Shown here piece by piece: positions 59,836 to 64,000 of a DNA stretch of 64,000 nt. The first letter of the stretch is position 1. Every line of letters starts with the position of its first letter. The notes beneath the pieces were generated by a model. It was not told where the DNA came from. It did not search any database and saw only the letters and a program-made list of their open reading frames with translations. The stretch spans positions 1 to 64,000 of the forward strand of contig NZ_JBHZRJ010000003.1 of assembly GCF_043641555.1 (NCBI RefSeq), in the 5' to 3' direction. Made by a program: the position numbers and the translations under genes. This stretch comes from Saccharospirillum alexandrii_A. GTDB lineage: Bacteria; Pseudomonadota; Gammaproteobacteria; Pseudomonadales; Natronospirillaceae.

Positions 59836-61579
59836 GGTCGGCCACCAGATCGTTCAGGTCGATGGTGATCTTGAACACTTCAGACAGGTCTGTGATGCCC
59901 TCTACCGCGTACTCAAGCGCCCATTCTTCCATGGGTTTGAACTGGGCGTTGGCGCGCGCGGCAGCGACAAAGGCGTTGTGATCCTGATCGCGCAGTGCAA
60001 TCAGCATGGCTTCATCCAGCTCCAGCCACTCGTAAACACCCACTCGACCGCGGTAACCCGTGTTGTTGCAGTGATAGCAGCCGGTGCCCCGGTAGAAAGT
60101 CTGTTGCGAGAACCGACCATCCGCCAGATTGTTGAGCCAGAGTTGCTCGCGGACTTCCGGTTGATAGGGCTGACGACATTCTTCACAGACCTTGCGCAGC
60201 AACCGCTGCGCCATGATGCCGCGCAGGGCCGATGCCACCAGATAGGATTCAACGCCCATATCGGCCAGGCGCATGGCGCTGGAGACGGCATCATTGGTGT
60301 GCAGGGTGCTCATCACCAGGTGGCCGGTCAGGGCTGCTCTGACGCCGATGGAGACCGTTTCCTGGTCGCGCATTTCGCCGACCAGGATGACATCCGGATC
60401 CTGCCGCAGGGCCGACCGAAGAATACTGGCAAAATCGAGGTTGATGCGCGGGTTTACCTGCACCTGGTTAATGCGCGACATGCGGTATTCGATCGGGTCT
60501 TCGGCGGTGATGATCTTCCGGTTGGGCTGGTTCAGCAAATTCAGCGCGGAATACAGCGTGGTGGTTTTACCGCTGCCGGTTGGGCCGGTGACCAGAATCA
60601 AACCGTGGGGCCGTTCGACCATCAGTTCGAATCGCCGGCGAATGGCTTCGGGCATGCCCAGCGCTTCGAGCGATTGCAGACCGGACGACTGGTCGAGCAA
60701 ACGCATCACCACCGACTCGCCATACTGCACCGGCATGGTGGACAGGCGCACGTCGATTGATTTGCTGTTAACACGAATGTTGAAGCGACCGTCCTGTGGC
60801 ATGCGTCGCTCGGAAATATCGAGGTTCGACATGATCTTAAGCCGCATCACCAGCGCCGAGGCAACCCGCTTTTCCTTGATCACCTGTTCCTGCAGTACGC
60901 CATCGACGCGCATGCGAATGCGAAACACCGACTCATCGGGTTCAATGTGCACATCGGAGGCGTTAACCGCGACAGCGTCTTCAAGCAAACTTTGCAGCAA
61001 TCGCACGACCGGCGCGTCTTGCAGGTCGCTGTCGTCGGCCAGATTGGCCAGGTCGAAATCACTTTCGCGCAGTTCACCTTCCAGTTCGACCGCGATGGAT
61101 TCAATTTCACCGGTACGCCGATACACCGAATCCAGAGTGGCCAGCAGTTCGGCTTCGCGAACAATGGCTGGTTTGACGTTCTTCTTCAGTCGTTTTTCGA
61201 CTTCATCGATGGCCATCAGATCCAGTGGGTCGGCCATACCCAGCAGCAAGCCATCGGCGTTGTCGGCGAGCAGCAGGCAACGAAAGCGCCGAGCCACGGA
61301 TTCGTCCAGCCGCTGCATCACATCCTGCTTGAGCTGGAACTGGCGCATTTCGATGAAGGGAATATCCAGGTGCTTCGACAGTGTGGTGAGCAGCTTGTTT
61401 TCCGGCACGAGCCCCATGTCGACCAGCACGCGGCCAATTTTCTTGCCCGTGTGCTTTTGTTCCTGCAGTGCCAGGCCAAGCTGACCCTCGGAGATCAGTC
61501 CGGCTTCGACCAGCAGATCACCCAGGCGAATTTTTTTGCGGCTTTGCGGTGTGGTGTCCAGGGTTCGGGGTTCAGTCAT
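59828..61579 (-). CDS. mshE: MSHA biogenesis ATPase MshE
   Basis: PilB/GspE-type extension ATPase, 583 residues. The N-terminal MshEN domain binds c-di-GMP: RLGDLLVEAG...ALQEQ (18-41) and a second half KIGRVLVDMG (48-57) fit the tandem MshEN motif. The ATPase core has GPTGSGKTTT (about 337), Asp and His boxes (MSTLHTNDA), and two CxxC pairs (CEEC, CYHC) of the zinc site. Its ATG directly abuts the stop of the TPR gene (TAAATG). Confidence 0.93.
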   Translation of the reverse strand: MTEPRTLDTTPQSRKKIRLGDLLVEAGLISEGQLGLALQEQKHTGKKIGRVLVDMGLVPENKLLTTLSKHLDIPFIEMRQFQLKQDVMQRLDESVARRFRCLLLADNADGLLLGMADPLDLMAIDEVEKRLKKNVKPAIVREAELLATLDSVYRRTGEIESIAVELEGELRESDFDLANLADDSDLQDAPVVRLLQSLLEDAVAVNASDVHIEPDESVFRIRMRVDGVLQEQVIKEKRVASALVMRLKIMSNLDISERRMPQDGRFNIRVNSKSIDVRLSTMPVQYGESVVMRLLDQSSGLQSLEALGMPEAIRRRFELMVERPHGLILVTGPTGSGKTTTLYSALNLLNQPNRKIITAEDPIEYRMSRINQVQVNPRINLDFASILRSALRQDPDVILVGEMRDQETVSIGVRAALTGHLVMSTLHTNDAVSSAMRLADMGVESYLVASALRGIMAQRLLRKVCEECRQPYQPEVREQLWLNNLADGRFSQQTFYRGTGCYHCNNTGYRGRVGVYEWLELDEAMLIALRDQDHNAFVAAARANAQFKPMEEWALEYAVEGITDLSEVFKITIDLNDLVADHG

Positions 61580-62413
61580 TTAACCAGCCAGTATTGTTGA
61601 GCGTTGTTGGGCGAATTGCTGCAATTCGGGGTCGGTGTTCAGTGCGAGAAACGTCTGATAGTTCTGTCTGGCGTCCATGCTCAGCCGGGCCCGTTCCAGC
61701 GACAAGGCCAGCTGCATGTACCAGATGGGTTTTACCCGGGGCAGGCAGGCGAGCTTCTGAAAATGATTGATGGCCAGCAAGTGTTTACCCAGTGCCTGTT
61801 CGGCAATGGCCATGTATTCCACCAGCGGAAACACCGACGGGTTAAGCTTGAGCCCTGCCTGGCAACACTGAATGGCGTCTTTAAAATGCTGGCATCGGCA
61901 ATAATGCCAGGCCAGCAAAACGAAGATGCGCATCGATTTCGGGAATTCCTCCTGCGCATCGATCATGAACATCTCGGCTTCCTGAACCTGGTTCATTTGC
62001 GCCAGCTCAAAGGCCATGTCCGCCACTTGTTTTTCATCGGTACTGGTATCGCGAAACGACTTCAGATTGGGCGCCGGTATGGGCAGGTTGACGCCAATGT
62101 CGATCAGCTCGATCTGGTCGACCGGCACATCGTCTTCGCTGACCCGATAGCGGGTGGTGTGGGCCTTGGGTTTGATCACCTGGTGGCGCTGGCGTGCTTC
62201 GGCCAGACGTCGCAGCACCGAATCGGCTTTTGGGAAGAGGTCGTGCCGCAGGGCAATTTCCATAATGCCGGAAAGTTTGATCAGTCCAGCCTGAATAAGC
62301 CTTCTGCCCAGCTCCCGTTCATCGTCTTCGTTGTCCAGGGCGAGGTAGTGTTGTTCCAGAACCTCGAGGTTCAGGTTTGAATGGTCTTTTAACAGTTCAT
62401 ATAACCGGTTCAT
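61580..62413 (-). CDS. TPR protein of the MSHA locus with an MshEN-like N-terminus
   Basis: 277 residues between mshN and mshE. The N-terminal 60 residues include ELGRRLIQAGLI and MEIAL (34-55), which resemble one half of an MshEN c-di-GMP motif. A linker with IELIDIGVNLP follows, and then TPR-like helical repeats (about 140-275). I do not recognise a named msh gene; it may be a local assembly or regulatory factor. Start 6 bp after mshN, stop abutting mshE. Confidence 0.65.
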   Translation of the reverse strand: MNRLYELLKDHSNLNLEVLEQHYLALDNEDDERELGRRLIQAGLIKLSGIMEIALRHDLFPKADSVLRRLAEARQRHQVIKPKAHTTRYRVSEDDVPVDQIELIDIGVNLPIPAPNLKSFRDTSTDEKQVADMAFELAQMNQVQEAEMFMIDAQEEFPKSMRIFVLLAWHYCRCQHFKDAIQCCQAGLKLNPSVFPLVEYMAIAEQALGKHLLAINHFQKLACLPRVKPIWYMQLALSLERARLSMDARQNYQTFLALNTDPELQQFAQQRSTILAG

Positions 62414-62419
62414 GCTGTG

Positions 62420-63547
62420 TTACCCCGCCAGCGCCCGATAACGCTCTGTCGCAAAGGCCGTGAGCCGTGCGTTATGTGCGGAAAACTGCTCCAGATAAGT
62501 CTGGTACAGAAGCCGGGCTTCCGCCAGCCTGCCGCCGTTTTCCAGGTTGATGGCCCAGTGCAGCCACCATTGTGGGTTGCTGGCTTCTTCCCGTGTCAGG
62601 GCTTCAAATACGCGGGCAGCGTCAGCATAGCGCCCGCTTTGTTCCAGAATGAGACCACGCAGACCCAGGGCTTCGTTGCTCTGCAAGCCGATCAGCAAGG
62701 CTTCGGCCTGGTCAGCATCCCCCTGGTTCAAATACAGTTTGGCCAGCCAGATGCGTGGTTCTTCCAATTGCGGCTCGCGGTTGATCCAGGCGCGCAGCCG
62801 CTGTTGCGCTTGTTCCAGATCTCCCTGGCCAATGGCCGTTTTTACGGCCTGGCGTGTGCTCGCGTGTTGCGGAACCGCTGTGGCCACGCTGCTGCTCGAC
62901 TGCGCGGCCGTCGCTTCCGGCCTTGCCTGGGCAGTAGCGGCAGGGTCAGTCGGGGTATCGGCAGATTCCGGTAAAGCTTCAATCTTGGCCGGTGTTGGAG
63001 CGGGTGCCGGGGGACGCGCAGCCGGCGGGTCGACGGCCATCGGCTCGGGCGTTGACTGGCTGACCGTTGCTTCGGGTTCAGCCGCGGTGGCAGGCACCGC
63101 AGGGGTGACCTGCGGGCTATCGGCGTTTGTTGTGGCTAGGGCGGGCGCACTGTCAGCTTCAGCAGGTTTAGGTTCAGGTTCAGGTTCAGGTTCAGGTGCT
63201 GGCTGGGGCTCTGGCACCTGGTTAGCCGGTTGTTGGTTGGTCGCTGCTGGCGAGGCCGTTGTTGTGAGTTGCACCGGCTCAGCCGCAGCCAGCATGGGTG
63301 TATTGGCTGGCGCTGCAAGGCTCTCCTCGACGGGGGCTGCCTGGGCCTGAATCGGTGGCAATAACGCGTGTGTCGAACGCCAGTGTGGCCAGGCAAGCAC
63401 GGCCAGTGCCAACAGCAACGCAACGAGTGCGATGACCCACCAGAAAACACCGGTGCGTTCCGTGCTCCGCTGCAACGGGTTGTAACCGCTGCGTCGGCTC
63501 TGGCCTGGTGCAGCCGATTGGTCGAGCGCCTGGTGCATCAGGCTCAT
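62420..63547 (-). CDS. mshN: MSHA biogenesis protein MshN (TPR)
   Basis: 375 residues: a short cytoplasmic N-terminus, one membrane helix (about 34-52), a long Pro/Ala/Glu-rich linker with a PEPEPEPE tract (about 60-220) and C-terminal TPR repeats (about 225-375). This is the MshN architecture. The PE tract is encoded by hexanucleotide repeats. Its start overlaps the mshM stop (ATGA). Confidence 0.82.
   Translation of the reverse strand: MSLMHQALDQSAAPGQSRRSGYNPLQRSTERTGVFWWVIALVALLLALAVLAWPHWRSTHALLPPIQAQAAPVEESLAAPANTPMLAAAEPVQLTTTASPAATNQQPANQVPEPQPAPEPEPEPEPKPAEADSAPALATTNADSPQVTPAVPATAAEPEATVSQSTPEPMAVDPPAARPPAPAPTPAKIEALPESADTPTDPAATAQARPEATAAQSSSSVATAVPQHASTRQAVKTAIGQGDLEQAQQRLRAWINREPQLEEPRIWLAKLYLNQGDADQAEALLIGLQSNEALGLRGLILEQSGRYADAARVFEALTREEASNPQWWLHWAINLENGGRLAEARLLYQTYLEQFSAHNARLTAFATERYRALAG
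63164..63199. repeat. Hexanucleotide tandem repeat inside mshN
   Basis: Four perfect AGGTTC units (63170-63193) flanked by degenerate AGGTTT and AGGTGC. On the coding strand they encode the Pro-Glu tract of MshN. Unit gain or loss would keep the frame. Confidence 0.85.
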
Positions 63548-64000
63548 AGCAGGCTCCAGACCGAGACTACGACGAGCAGCAGCACGGCGGTCATGGCGGC
63601 CAGCGGTGCTACCCGGGCTGTCAGCCGGGGTGTTTCCGGCTTGCTATCGCGCCAGGCCCGGTCAAAGTCGGCTGGGTTAAGCTGACGTCGCTGATCGGCA
63701 TAGGCCGATAATAAGGCCTTGTGCGTCAGCACATTGATCATGCGTGGAATACCGCCGGAGAGCTGGTGCAGGCGTTTGATGGCCCGGTCGGTGACCAGCG
63801 ACGGCCCGTTGTAGCCACTCTGGGTCAGGCGGAAGTCGAGGTACTGGCGAATGGCGGTGCGCGACAGGGGTTTCAGATAGTGGGCGAAGGTAATGCGCTG
63901 ACGCAATTGCCGGAACCGGTTCTGATCGAGCAATTCATCGAGTTCGGGCTGGCCGAACAGGATCACCTGCACCAGTTTCTGCCGCTCGGTTTCGAGGTTG
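63544..64000 (-). CDS. mshM: MSHA biogenesis ATPase MshM, partial
   Basis: C-terminal 152 residues of an ExeA-like AAA ATPase; the frame stays open to the window edge (…LVQVILFGQPELDELL). The LRQRITFAHYLKPL segment, the GGIPRMINVLTHKALLSAY helix (lid) and a terminal membrane helix (about the last 25 residues) match MshM/GspA. The Walker motifs must lie beyond 64000. Confidence 0.85.
   Translation of the reverse strand, partial: NLETERQKLVQVILFGQPELDELLDQNRFRQLRQRITFAHYLKPLSRTAIRQYLDFRLTQSGYNGPSLVTDRAIKRLHQLSGGIPRMINVLTHKALLSAYADQRRQLNPADFDRAWRDSKPETPRLTARVAPLAAMTAVLLLVVVSVWSLL

Noticed and set aside
60273..61484. 403-codon plus-strand frame inside mshE
   Set aside because: Ser/Arg-rich antisense translation with no homology; mshE is certain.

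Overview
This is a chromosomal window from a free-living, probably marine or saline-habitat gammaproteobacterium with moderately high G+C. Gene order (ftsY-ftsE-ftsX-rpoH; glnE-ilvE; ftsH-folP-glmM-tpiA-secG-tRNA-Leu-tRNA-fMet-rimP-nusA-infB-rbfA-truB-rpsO-pnp) and protein sequences resemble Pseudomonas, Marinobacter and other Oceanospirillales-type bacteria. A Saccharospirillaceae-like host is a guess. Nearly all of the window is core chromosome; I see no insertion sequence, prophage, CRISPR array or plasmid gene set.

Layout. 1-311: two tandem copies of a terminator-bearing repeat. 312-8.2 kb: a GNAT enzyme, trmB, a DUF423 membrane protein, then the minus-strand operon ftsY-ftsE-ftsX followed by rpoH, a degenerate M16-like membrane protein and rsmD. 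8.2-12.1 kb: aldehyde dehydrogenase, coaD, a YfhL-type ferredoxin, an M14 deacylase-like protein. 12.2-20 kb: an accessory block with a His-rich membrane chemoreceptor plus a thioredoxin-like partner, a MerR regulator divergent from a group-3-like sigma factor, an Fe-S photolyase, a GNAT enzyme and a glutathione-synthetase homologue. This block looks like a light and photo-oxidative stress module. 19.9-24 kb: a ynjBCD-ynjF-like ABC importer operon. 24.3-28.4 kb: glnE and ilvE. 28.5-44.8 kb: yhbY and the large translation/RNA operon region through pnp. 45-48 kb: an SH3b membrane protein and an overlapping pair of replication-loader genes, one DnaT-like and one lambda-P-like. 48-58.5 kb: ABC-2 exporter, DUF2892, MFS, patatin, SBF transporter, acyltransferase, GGDEF-EAL protein, orphan TctC-type binding protein. 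58.6-64 kb: the mshM-mshN-TPR-mshE-mshG part of an MSHA-type pilus locus, running off the window.

The most unusual signal is a dispersed family of about 110-190 nt intergenic palindromes (six copies: near 6340, 9681, 10726, 40155, 41779 and 47933). Each copy has its own arm sequence, perfectly or nearly perfectly self-complementary, around a conserved core of about 53 nt that folds into two side-by-side hairpins. Between copies the arms and one core hairpin change in a compensatory way, so structure rather than primary sequence appears to be selected or copied. All six lie strictly between genes, including inside the infB-rbfA and truB-rpsO gaps.

Other leads: an initiator tRNA with a U1-U72 rather than C1-A72 mismatch; a string of six hairpins between it and rimP; a 21-bp perfect stem in the pnp leader; rlmE missing from its usual place beside ftsH; and an MshEN-like half motif in a TPR protein next to the c-di-GMP-binding ATPase MshE.
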